Below, piece by piece: positions 38,925 through 46,777 of a stretch of DNA of 64,000 nucleotides. Source of the DNA: Streptomyces agglomeratus (GTDB lineage: Bacteria; Actinomycetota; Actinomycetes; Streptomycetales; Streptomycetaceae); contig NZ_MEHJ01000001.1 in NCBI RefSeq assembly GCF_001746415.1, positions 2,625,001 to 2,689,000 of the forward strand, given 5' to 3'. The translations under genes and the position numbers were made by a program. The notes under the pieces are model-generated. The model made no database searches. It had not been told where the DNA came from and saw nothing but the letters and a program-made list of their open reading frames with translations. The stretch's first letter is position 1. Every line of letters begins with the position of its first letter.

Positions 38925-39394
38925 CAGGCTCTCCTCAGTCCGTCGTTACGTCGGTCGTCGTCAGCCGCCGGTCCGGCAGCCGTCAGTTCGGCAGTCGACA
39001 GTTCGCAGCGCGGCTCGGGACCGCCCGGCAGCGCCGCCCCGGCTTCGAGTTCGGCGCGGGCGAGCTGGGCCCCCACCTGGACGCGGACGTCGTTCAACTG
39101 GCCGATCAGCACGTCCAGTTCGGCCAGCTTGCGCCGGTACACGTCCAGCGAGGCCGGGCAGGAGTCCCCCGCCGGATGGCCGGCCCGCAGACAGTCCACG
39201 AAGGGCCGGGTCTCCTCCAGGTCGAACCCGAACTCCTGGAGGACCCGGATCTGCCGGAGGAGCCGCAGGTCGTCCTCGTCGTACGTGCGGTAGCCGTTCA
39301 CCGCGCGCCGGGCGGGGAGGAGCCCGCGGGACTCGTAGTAGCGCAGCGCCCGGGTGGTCGTCCCCGCCCGCTCCGCCAGCTCGCCGATTCGCAT
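38924..39394 (-). CDS. MerR-family transcriptional regulator
   Basis: 156 residues. N-terminal winged HTH MRIGELAERAGTTTRALRYYESRGLLPARR is characteristic (parts quoted: RIGELAERAG, RALRYYESRGLL), followed by the dimerisation helix. The effector region has FVDCLRAGHPAGDSC, with two Cys and a His spaced like a metal or redox site. MerR proteins twist promoters with long spacers to activate a neighbouring operon, here most likely merR-trx itself. Inducer unknown; thiol stress or a metal such as zinc are the likely choices. The C-terminal 40 residues are Ala/Asp/Glu-rich and variable. Confidence 0.9.
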   Translation of the reverse strand: MRIGELAERAGTTTRALRYYESRGLLPARRAVNGYRTYDEDDLRLLRQIRVLQEFGFDLEETRPFVDCLRAGHPAGDSCPASLDVYRRKLAELDVLIGQLNDVRVQVGAQLARAELEAGAALPGGPEPRCELSTAELTAAGPAADDDRRNDGLRRA

Positions 39395-39533
39395 GGCCCG
39401 ACGGTAATCGTTGACGTCGGCGTCAAGGCAAGGCAAGGCAGCAGGCGGCAGGCGGGGACGACGGAGGCGGGGGGCCCGGCCGTCACCGGCCGCGCCCCCC
39501 GCCTCCGTACACACGTCGCCGCTCCGGCGGCGG

Positions 39534-40931
39534 TCAGACCCGCGCCGCCGCCTTGTCGGCGTCACGCGACTCCGGCAGGCCATTCGGCTGCTCGCCGGCC
39601 GCCTCGTCCGCGTCGTCCCCGTCGGCCGGGTCGTGGTCGTCGACCAGCGTCTTCTCGTCGAAGGGGACCTGTCCGGCCAGCACCTGGTCGACGCGGCCCT
39701 TGTCGATCTCCTTCGTCCACGTGCCGATCAGGACGGTGGCCACCGCGTTGCCCGCGAAGTTCGTGAGGGCGCGCGCCTCGCTCATGAAGCGGTCGATGCC
39801 GACGATCAGGCCGACGCCGTCGACCAGTTCCGGGCGGTGCGACTGGAGGCCGCCCGCCAGCGTGGCCAGTCCGGCCCCGCTGACACCCGCCGCACCCTTG
39901 GAGGCGACAAGGAGGAAGAGGAGGAGCGGGATCTGCTCCGCGATCGACATCGGGGTGCCCATGGCGTCCGCGATGAACAGCGAGGCCATGGTCATGTAGA
40001 TCATGGTGCCGTCGAGGTTGAAGGAGTACCCGGTCGGAACCGTGATGCCGACCACCGGCTTGCTCACGCCCAGGTGCTCCATCTTCGCGATGAGCCGCGG
40101 AAGGGCGGACTCCGAGGAGGAGGTGGACAGGATCAGCAGGAACTCACGGCCCAGGTACTTGAAGAGCGTGAGGATGTTGAGCCCCGCTACGACGCGCAGC
40201 ATCGCGGCGAGCACGATGAAGACGAAGAGGAAGCAGGTGACGTAGAAGCCCAGCATCAGCACGGCGAGGCTCTTCAGGGCGTCGAGTCCGGCCGAGCCGG
40301 TGACGGCCGCGATCGCGCCGAAGGCACCGATCGGCGCCGCCCACATCACCATGCCGAGGATGCGGAAGACGAGTCGCTGGATGTGCTCCACGCCGCGCAG
40401 GACGGGCCGGCCGGCCGGACCCATGGCCTGTAGCGCGAACCCGGCGAGCAGCGCCACGAGGAGTGTCTGGAGGACTTCGCCCGTGGTGAAGGCCGAGACG
40501 AACGAGGTGGGGATGATGCCGAGCACGAACTCGACCGTGTCCTTGGCCTCGGCCGTGACCTGGCCCTGGCCCGCCTCCTTGATCGCGTCGGTCACCGCCA
40601 GGCTGTCACCGGGGTGCAGCACGTTGCCGACGAGCAGGCCGATGGAGAGCGCCACCAGTGACATCACCGTGAAGTAGCCGAGCGCGATGCCACCGACCGC
40701 GCCGACCTTGGCGGCCTTGCGGACCGAGCCGATGCCCAGCACGATCGTGCAGAAGATGATCGGCGAGATCATCATCTTGATCAGATTGACGAAGCCGGTG
40801 CCGAGTGGCTTGAGCTCAACGGCCACACCGGGGGCGGCGAAGCCCACCACGATGCCGAGAATCACGGCGACGATGACGGCGATGTAGAGATAATGCGTGC
40901 GGTCCCGTCTTGCGGCTGCTGTCCCTGCCAC
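39534..40931 (-). CDS. dctA: C4-dicarboxylate:cation symporter DctA (DAACS family)
   Basis: 465 residues from a GTG at 40931 with GAGGAGGACCCC upstream. About eight membrane helices plus two re-entrant loops; the serine-rich loop LSTSSSESALPRL and NLDGTMIYMTMA (sodium/substrate motif) are diagnostic of the glutamate/dicarboxylate family. It should import succinate, fumarate or malate. Divergent from the DctB/DctR-like two-component genes, with 130 bp between and a 14-bp palindrome there, so it is very likely their target. Confidence 0.93.
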   Translation of the reverse strand: MAGTAAARRDRTHYLYIAVIVAVILGIVVGFAAPGVAVELKPLGTGFVNLIKMMISPIIFCTIVLGIGSVRKAAKVGAVGGIALGYFTVMSLVALSIGLLVGNVLHPGDSLAVTDAIKEAGQGQVTAEAKDTVEFVLGIIPTSFVSAFTTGEVLQTLLVALLAGFALQAMGPAGRPVLRGVEHIQRLVFRILGMVMWAAPIGAFGAIAAVTGSAGLDALKSLAVLMLGFYVTCFLFVFIVLAAMLRVVAGLNILTLFKYLGREFLLILSTSSSESALPRLIAKMEHLGVSKPVVGITVPTGYSFNLDGTMIYMTMASLFIADAMGTPMSIAEQIPLLLFLLVASKGAAGVSGAGLATLAGGLQSHRPELVDGVGLIVGIDRFMSEARALTNFAGNAVATVLIGTWTKEIDKGRVDQVLAGQVPFDEKTLVDDHDPADGDDADEAAGEQPNGLPESRDADKAAARV

Positions 40932-40999
40932 GGGGTCCTCCTCGGATTGTCCTGCGATGCCCACGTCCCGTTGGGTCCCGGCGACTATCCATCACGCCT

Positions 41000-41013
41000 G
41001 TGACGGCCGTCAC
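41000..41013. promoter_or_regulatory. Candidate operator between dctA and dctBR-like genes
   Basis: Perfect 14-bp palindrome GTGACGGCCGTCAC in the 130-bp divergent region. It sits 69 bp from the dctA start and 48 bp from the kinase start. Binding by the response regulator is inference. Confidence 0.5.
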
Positions 41014-41061
41014 TGTTGCGTGCATTTCGTTCACGGGTTTTCGGACAGGCACACTTGCCGC

Positions 41062-42669
41062 ATGCGCCTTCCCCGCCCCCGCAGCCTGGCCGGCCAGCTC
41101 TTCGCGATGCAGGTCGTCCTGGTGACGGCGATCGTCACGGGATGCGCCCTCTTCGCGTACGTCTCGGACCGCTCCCAGGCCGAGGAGACGGCGCGGCGGC
41201 AGGCGTACGCGACCGCCACCGCCGTCGCCAAGTCCCCGGCGGTGATCGAGGCGGCGCGCTCCGACCACCCGACGGGGCTCCTCCAGCCGTACACGGAGGC
41301 GCTGCGCAAGGAGGCCGGCGTCACCTTCGTGACGATCATGGCGCCGGACGGCACCCGCTGGACCCACCCGGAGGCGCAGCAGATCGGCCGGACGTATCTG
41401 GGACACACCGGGCCGGCGCTGGCGGGCAGCACCTTCGACGAGACGTACGTGGGAGTCCTGGGGCGGTCGGTGCGCGTGGTGGCGCCGGTGCGGGACACCG
41501 AGGAGCGCGGCGAGCGGATCATCGGGCTCGTCAGCGCGGGCATCACCATCGAGGCGATCAGCGCGCAGGTGCGGCAGCAGGTGACGGCGCTGCTCGGCGT
41601 GGCGTCGGGCGCGCTCGCCCTCGGCGGTCTCGGTACGTACGTCATCAACGCCCGGCTGCGGCGGCACACCCACGGCATGAACGCCGGCGAGCTGAACCGG
41701 ATGCACGACTACCACGAGGCCGCGCTGCACGCGGTGCGCGAAGGGCTGCTGATGCTCGACGGGCAGCGGCGCATCGCCCTGATCAACGACGGCGGCCGCG
41801 AGTTGCTCGGGCTGGGGCCGGACGCCGTCGGCCGCCCGGTGGCCGAAATCAACCTGCCGGGCCCGCTGACGTCGGCGCTGCTCGCACCGGAGCCGCGTGT
41901 CGACGAGGTGCATCTGACGGCGGACCGGGTGATCGTCGTCAACAGCCGGCCGGTCACGGGCGGCGAGCGGCGCGGCACCGTCGTAACCCTGCGCGACCAC
42001 ACCGAGCTCCAGGCACTGTCCGGCGAGCTGGATTCGGAGCGGGGCTTCACACAGGCACTGCGCTCGCAGGCGCACGAGGCGGCGAACCGCCTGCACACCG
42101 TCGTCTCGCTCATCGAACTCGGCCGGGTGGACGAGGCCGTGGAGTTCGCCACGGCGGAGCTCGAACTGGCGCAGGCCCTGACCGATCAGGTCGTCGGCGC
42201 GGTCGGTGAGCCGGTGCTGGCGGCGCTGCTGCTCGGAAAGGCGGCGCAGGCCAACGAGCGCGGTGTGGCGCTCGTCCTGGACGAGGACAGCCGGATCGAC
42301 GACGGCCTGCTGCCGCGCGCCGTGCCGGCCCGGGACCTGGTGACGATCCTCGGCAACCTGATCGACAACGCGGTGGACGCGGCGCAGGGCAGCGACGGCG
42401 CGCGGGTCACCGTGTCGGCCCGCACGGACCAGGGCTCCGGGCTGCTGCTGCGGGTGGCGGACACCGGTCCGGGGATCGCGCCCGCCTCGGCGGACGCGGT
42501 CTTCGCCCGCGGCTGGTCGACGAAGAGCCCGGGGCGCGGGCTGGGGCTGGCGCTGGTCCGGCAGGCGGTGCACCGGGCCGGCGGCTCGGTCGAGCTGACC
42601 GCGGCGCAGGGCGGCGGCGCGGAATTCACCGTACGACTGCCGCTGCGCGCGGAAGCGGCCACGGCATGA
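41062..42669 (+). CDS. Sensor histidine kinase, CitA/DcuS type (DctB-like)
   Basis: 535 residues. First membrane helix at about 12-33, an extracytoplasmic PAS-like (PDC) sensor with FVTIMAPDGTRWTHP and VVAPVRD, second helix about 175-195, a cytoplasmic PAS domain, then SPOB-type dimerisation helix LRSQAHEAANRLHTVVSLIELG (parts: QAHEAANRLH) with phospho-acceptor His338, N-box ILGNLIDNAVDAA and G-boxes DTGPGI and GRGLGLAL. This domain order is that of dicarboxylate/citrate sensors. It overlaps the response regulator by four bases (ATGA) and faces dctA, so C4-dicarboxylate sensing is the best guess. Confidence 0.93.
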   Translation: MRLPRPRSLAGQLFAMQVVLVTAIVTGCALFAYVSDRSQAEETARRQAYATATAVAKSPAVIEAARSDHPTGLLQPYTEALRKEAGVTFVTIMAPDGTRWTHPEAQQIGRTYLGHTGPALAGSTFDETYVGVLGRSVRVVAPVRDTEERGERIIGLVSAGITIEAISAQVRQQVTALLGVASGALALGGLGTYVINARLRRHTHGMNAGELNRMHDYHEAALHAVREGLLMLDGQRRIALINDGGRELLGLGPDAVGRPVAEINLPGPLTSALLAPEPRVDEVHLTADRVIVVNSRPVTGGERRGTVVTLRDHTELQALSGELDSERGFTQALRSQAHEAANRLHTVVSLIELGRVDEAVEFATAELELAQALTDQVVGAVGEPVLAALLLGKAAQANERGVALVLDEDSRIDDGLLPRAVPARDLVTILGNLIDNAVDAAQGSDGARVTVSARTDQGSGLLLRVADTGPGIAPASADAVFARGWSTKSPGRGLGLALVRQAVHRAGGSVELTAAQGGGAEFTVRLPLRAEAATA

Positions 42670-43358
42670 GCTCCGCCGGGCCGCCCCCGATCCGCGTCCT
42701 CGTCGTCGAGGACGACCCCGTCGCGGCCGACGCCCACGCCCTGTACGTCGCCCGTGTCCCCGGCTTCACCGTCGCCGGGGTCGCCCATTCGCGGGCGCAG
42801 GCGGTCCGGGCGCTCGACCGCGGCCCGGTCGACCTGCTGCTGCTGGACCTCTACCTCCCCGACGGGCACGGCCTGCATCTCGTACGCGCGATCCGCGGCG
42901 CCGGGCACAGCGCCGACGTCATCGCCGTCACCTCGGCCCGCGATCTCGCCGTCGTACGGGAGGGGGTGTCCCTGGGGGTCGTCCAGTACGTCCTCAAACC
43001 CTTCACCTTCGCCACCCTGCGCGACCGCCTCGTCCGCTACGCCGAGTTCCGCGCCACCGCCGGCGAGGCCAGCGGCCAGGACGAGGTGGACCGCGCGCTC
43101 GGCGCCCTGCGCACTCCCCAGCCGGCCGCGCTCCCCAAAGGGCTGAGCGCCCCGACGCTGGACGCGGTGACCCGTACCCTGCGCGCGTCGGCCAGCGGCA
43201 CCACCGCCGCCGCGGCCGCCGCCGCGCTGGGGATCTCGCGGATCACCGCCCGCCGCTATCTGGAGCACCTGGTCTCGGCCGGCCGCGCCGAACGCAGTCC
43301 GCAGTACGGCCAGGTCGGCCGCCCGGAGCTGCACTACCGCTGGATCGCCGTGCGCTGA
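42666..43358 (+). CDS. Response regulator, CitB/DcuR type (DctR-like)
   Basis: 230 residues. Receiver domain with acidic pair EDD (15-17), phospho-acceptor Asp61 in LLLLDLYLPDGHG and the conserved Lys in VLKPF. The C-terminal part has an HTH typical of CitB regulators (GTTAAAAAAALGISRITARRYLEHL, parts: GISRITARRYLEHL). Likely activates dctA in response to its coupled kinase. No obvious terminator directly after it. Confidence 0.93.
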   Translation: MSSAGPPPIRVLVVEDDPVAADAHALYVARVPGFTVAGVAHSRAQAVRALDRGPVDLLLLDLYLPDGHGLHLVRAIRGAGHSADVIAVTSARDLAVVREGVSLGVVQYVLKPFTFATLRDRLVRYAEFRATAGEASGQDEVDRALGALRTPQPAALPKGLSAPTLDAVTRTLRASASGTTAAAAAAALGISRITARRYLEHLVSAGRAERSPQYGQVGRPELHYRWIAVR

Positions 43359-43470
43359 GGGCGAGTTGACCGTCCCGCCCCTCCCTCACGCGCCACCCGC
43401 GCGGCCTTTCGCGCCGGGCGGGGGCGGTCCCGGGGGTGACCGGAGGGTAACCTGAGGATGGCAGGAGAGA

Positions 43471-43497
43471 TCGTAGGAACGTAGGACGTTCCTACGA
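43471..43497. promoter_or_regulatory. Dyad-symmetric element upstream of the XRE gene
   Basis: An 11-bp inverted repeat (TCGTAGGAACG at 43471-43481 with 43487-43497, 5-nt spacer), about 60 bp before the XRE start. It could be the regulator's own operator or a terminator of the response-regulator transcript; lack of a T-tract favours an operator. Confidence 0.5.
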
Positions 43498-43558
43498 GTT
43501 GTGATCTTGGGTGAACGCACCGTAGTCATGCAAGCGCTTGCCTCCATACGGTGTGCCC

Positions 43559-44227
43559 GTGCACCCCTCTCCGCCTTTCAACGCTCTCGCCTCTCGCCAA
43601 CTGCGCGAGGCCCTCGGCATGGCGCCGGGCCATGTCGCCTACGGGCTGCGTGCGCAGTACGGCCTGAACATCGGTCCCGACCTCGTCGTCGCGTGGGAGC
43701 GCGGGCAGCGCGCACCCTCCATGCAGGAGATCAGCGCCCTCGCCGGAGTCCTGTGGTGCGCGGTCGGCGACCTGATCGCCGCCCCGGGCACCCTGCGCGA
43801 GCACCGGATGGCGCGGGGCCTGGCGGCGCCTGACCTGGCGCGGATGGTCGGCGTGGACCCGAACGCGTACCAGCGGATGGAGGACACGGGACGGTGGCGC
43901 GGCAACGAGCGGCAGTCCGCCGCGCTCTCCGAGATCCTCGGCCTCACCCCGCAGGAGTTCGTCACGGCGACGGGCCGCGACGAGGACCTGGCCGAGGTCC
44001 TGAGCAGCGCGGTGACGACGCGCTGGCAGGCGTACGTACGACCGGCGGCCAAGCTCGTTCCGGTGCCGCGCCACCAGCTGGAGGAGGCGCTCCAGCGCCT
44101 GCACTCCGACTACCAGTCACGGATGGTGTCGACGCTGAGCTGGAGCGGCGGCGGCTCGGGGGACGGCGCGAAGGGCCGGGAATTCCTCGACGGGATAGTC
44201 AGCTACTTCTGGCGGCTGATGCCCTGA
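43559..44227 (+). CDS. XRE-family helix-turn-helix DNA-binding protein
   Basis: 222 residues from a GTG at 43559 (product starts VHPSPPFNALASRQLREALG); a GTG at 43553 and a TTG at 43538 are in frame, and no strong Shine-Dalgarno is visible. Two tandem HTH-like segments occur: REALGMAPGHVAYGLRAQYG and REHRMARGLAAPDLARMVGV. The C-terminal third (TTRWQAYVRPAAKLVPVPRHQLEEALQRLH, part) is conserved in Streptomyces homologues but has no known function. Its 3' end overlaps the convergent trefoil protein gene by 29 bp. Target unknown; the dyad upstream suggests autoregulation. Confidence 0.82.
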   Translation: MHPSPPFNALASRQLREALGMAPGHVAYGLRAQYGLNIGPDLVVAWERGQRAPSMQEISALAGVLWCAVGDLIAAPGTLREHRMARGLAAPDLARMVGVDPNAYQRMEDTGRWRGNERQSAALSEILGLTPQEFVTATGRDEDLAEVLSSAVTTRWQAYVRPAAKLVPVPRHQLEEALQRLHSDYQSRMVSTLSWSGGGSGDGAKGREFLDGIVSYFWRLMP

Positions 44228-45257
44228 CGGGCGGTTCGAACCGGAAGATCTGCCGCGCCGCGTCCGCCGCGCACTCCGTCTGGACGACCTCGGCCCAGAG
44301 CCTGTCCGCGGTGTCCGCGCCGGCGTCCGGGCCGCCGTCGTCGACTCCGAGGCAGAAGCCGGTGTGCAGGGGCCTGATCCGGTAGCCCTCGACGGGGCGT
44401 GCGACCGGCTCCAGCCGGAAGGTCTCCGCCTTGCCGCGCCTGCCGCAGTAGTCGTTCTCCAGCGGCGCGGGCGTCTGCCGGGACGACCGCTGGACGCCCA
44501 TGCAGCCTTCGCCGTACGTCGGGTGCAGTGTGGCGATGCGCCAGGTGCCGCCCGCGCGCGGGACGAGCGTGAAGCGGGGGATCGCGCCCGCGCAGGGCCC
44601 CTGGTAGAGGTGGCCGCTGGAGCCCGAGCGCTCGGTCAGGCAGAGGTCCGACTCCCCCACCTTCACCAGCCGCTCCCCCGCGACCGGCCGGCTTACCGGC
44701 CCGCCGCCCCGCCTGCCCGCCGGCTCGCTCGCCGCCGTGCTCCCCCGATCGCCGCCCGGTCCGCCGCCCTGCTTGTCCTCGTCCCCGCCGCCCCACGCGA
44801 ACAACCAGGCCGCCACCGCCGCGACCAGCGCGAGGACCACCGGTACGGCCGGCACGGTCCGCCGCTTCCCCGCACCCGCACCACCGGAACCGCCGCCGGC
44901 GCCGTCCGCCGCCTCCGTACCGCTGTCGCGCGCCTCTTCGGCACCCCGGACACCCGCGGCGGCCAGCTCCTTGCGGACCTTCAGCCAGCTGTCGACCGTG
45001 CCGGGTCCGCTGCCGCACGCCCGTACGTACGCCGCCACCAGTTCCTCGCGGGGCAGTGTCGTGCGCGCCAGCATGTTGGCGACCGTACTGCGCGGCAGTA
45101 CGTCGCCGACCGCCTCCGCCCGCGCCGTCAGCTCCCGGTAGGTGAACCCGGACCATTCCCTGAGCGCCCGCAGGCCGGCGATGAACTCGCCGGCGTCGCG
45201 TATCGCGCCCGGATCCGGGGACTCCCCCGCCCCGGGCCCGCCGGTCACGTCGGACAT
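44199..45257 (-). CDS. HTH-TM-trefoil protein: cytoplasmic XRE-like domain, one TM, external ricin-like domain
   Basis: 352 residues. The N-terminal 90 residues resemble an XRE-type HTH (ALREWSGFTYRELTARAE...STVANMLARTTLPREELVAAYV). A Gly/Ala linker leads to one membrane helix (VPAVPVVLALVAAVAAWLFAW, about residues 137-157), then a Gly/Pro linker and a C-terminal domain of three Cys-containing repeats (DLCLTE...C, EGCMGV...YC, GFCLGV...EC) ending RQIFRFEP, like a degenerate ricin-type beta-trefoil. This suggests an envelope sensor coupling carbohydrate binding outside to a DNA- or protein-binding domain inside. A product read in the other minus frame is Arg/Gly-rich and rejected. Confidence 0.8.
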   Translation of the reverse strand: MSDVTGGPGAGESPDPGAIRDAGEFIAGLRALREWSGFTYRELTARAEAVGDVLPRSTVANMLARTTLPREELVAAYVRACGSGPGTVDSWLKVRKELAAAGVRGAEEARDSGTEAADGAGGGSGGAGAGKRRTVPAVPVVLALVAAVAAWLFAWGGGDEDKQGGGPGGDRGSTAASEPAGRRGGGPVSRPVAGERLVKVGESDLCLTERSGSSGHLYQGPCAGAIPRFTLVPRAGGTWRIATLHPTYGEGCMGVQRSSRQTPAPLENDYCGRRGKAETFRLEPVARPVEGYRIRPLHTGFCLGVDDGGPDAGADTADRLWAEVVQTECAADAARQIFRFEPPVRASAARSS

Positions 45258-45391
45258 GCGCGTGCTCCCGCCTCTCCCGCCCCGCCGGACAGAGTTGGGA
45301 CATGTCCGGGACAACGAAGAGCCTTGTTGAAAGCGGCGGGCAACTCAAGAGTGGGAACCGGCAACTCCGGCCGGAACGGACCGGACGCGGC

Positions 45392-45436
45392 CGAGCGGCC
45401 CTGATCGTCCACGGGGGAGTCGATCAGGGCCGCTCG
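45392..45436 (-). terminator. pfkA terminator
   Basis: A 16-bp perfect stem (CGAGCGGCCCTGATCG at 45392-45407 with 45421-45436) and 13-nt loop, 46 bases past the pfkA stop on the minus strand. Confidence 0.85.
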
Positions 45437-45481
45437 AAGGTCAGGCCGGCCGCTGTGCGGGGCACGCGGGGGCGGTGCGGC

Positions 45482-46507
45482 TCAGAAGACCGATTCGGCC
45501 TCGTACATCCGCTCGTCCGGCACCGTCTTCAGCTCCTCCACACCCGCCGCCAGCGGCACCATCGTGATCTCGGTGCCGGTCAGCGCCGTCATGTTGCCGA
45601 AGTCGCCGCGGTGCACCGCCTCCACCGCGTGCCAGCCGAAGCGGGTGGCGAGGACGCGGTCGTACGCCGTCGGGGTGCCGCCGCGCTGGACGTGGCCGAG
45701 GATGACGGGCCGCGCCTCCTTGCCGAGGCGCTTCTCCAGCTCGCTGGCGAGCCGGTTGCCGATGCCGGTGAACCGCTCGTGCCCGAACTGGTCGATGGCG
45801 CCCTTCTCGTACGGCATCGAGCCTTCGGCCGGACGCGCGCCCTCCGCGATGCAGACGACGGCGAACTTCTTGCCGCGCGAGAAGCGTTCCTCGACCATCT
45901 TCACCAGGTCGTCGACCTCGAAGGGCCGCTCGGGCAGGCAGATGCCGTGCGCGCCGCCCGCCATCCCGGACTCCAGCGCGATCCAGCCCGCGTGCCGGCC
46001 CATGACCTCGACGACCATCACGCGCTGGTGCGACTCGGCGGTGGTCTTGAGGCGGTCTATGGCGTCGGTCGCGACTCCGACGGCCGTGTCGAAGCCGAAG
46101 GTGCGGTCCGTACCGTTGATGTCGTTGTCGATGGTCTTCGGTACGCCGACCACCGGCATTCCCGCGTCCGACAGCATCCGGGACGCGGTGAGCGTGCCCT
46201 CGCCGCCGATCGGGATGAGCGCGTCGATGCCTGAGCGCTCCGCCAACTCGTGCCAGTTCTCTGCGGCTTCGCGCAGCCGGTCGCGCTCCAGGCGCGCCGA
46301 GCCGAGGATCGTGCCGCCGCGGGCCAGGATGCCGCTGACGGCGTCCAGGTCGAGAGGGCGGAAATGGCCGTCGAGCAGGCCCTTGAATCCGTCCTCGAAG
46401 CCGATGACTTCGTCGCCGTGACCTGCGACGGCGCGGTGCACGACCGACCGGATCACTGCGTTCAGCCCGGGGCAGTCTCCGCCTGCGGTGAGAACTCCGA
46501 TACGCAT
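45482..46507 (-). CDS. pfkA: ATP-dependent 6-phosphofructokinase
   Basis: 341 residues from an ATG with AGGAG upstream. Phosphofructokinase fold with MRIGVLTAGGDCPGLNAVIR at the start (ATP/PPi loop), PKTIDNDINGTD with catalytic Asp127, and MGRHAGWIALE. The donor-choosing residue 104 is Gly (GGEG at 101-104), which marks an ATP enzyme; PPi enzymes have Asp. Lys124 is retained, as in the actinobacterial group III. It commits fructose-6-phosphate to glycolysis. Divergent from pta across 270 bp, so glycolytic and acetate genes may share regulation. Confidence 0.95.
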   Translation of the reverse strand: MRIGVLTAGGDCPGLNAVIRSVVHRAVAGHGDEVIGFEDGFKGLLDGHFRPLDLDAVSGILARGGTILGSARLERDRLREAAENWHELAERSGIDALIPIGGEGTLTASRMLSDAGMPVVGVPKTIDNDINGTDRTFGFDTAVGVATDAIDRLKTTAESHQRVMVVEVMGRHAGWIALESGMAGGAHGICLPERPFEVDDLVKMVEERFSRGKKFAVVCIAEGARPAEGSMPYEKGAIDQFGHERFTGIGNRLASELEKRLGKEARPVILGHVQRGGTPTAYDRVLATRFGWHAVEAVHRGDFGNMTALTGTEITMVPLAAGVEELKTVPDERMYEAESVF

Positions 46508-46777
46508 CGTGCTGTGTCTCCTGCTCGCTAGTGGTACATGTGAGCCAGAATCCGATTGTTCCACGGTCCGCATGGCCTCCGCGCTTCCGGCTACTCCTCC
46601 ATCAGGGCCTGATCCGGGCCGTACGGAGGCATCGCGGAGGCGCTGCGGAGACCTTGCGGACATGCCGTGCGAGGTCGTCGGTACCGGGCCGCACAGCCCC
46701 CGCCCGGCGGGCGCCCTATCCACCCGCACAGGTATTGTCAAGAGGGCAAGACCACCCTATCTGGACGGAGAGCACGC

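Noticed and set aside
44203..45348. Alternative minus-strand frame overlapping the HTH-trefoil gene
   Set aside because: Product is Arg/Gly-rich without domains, while the other frame has HTH, TM helix and Cys repeats.
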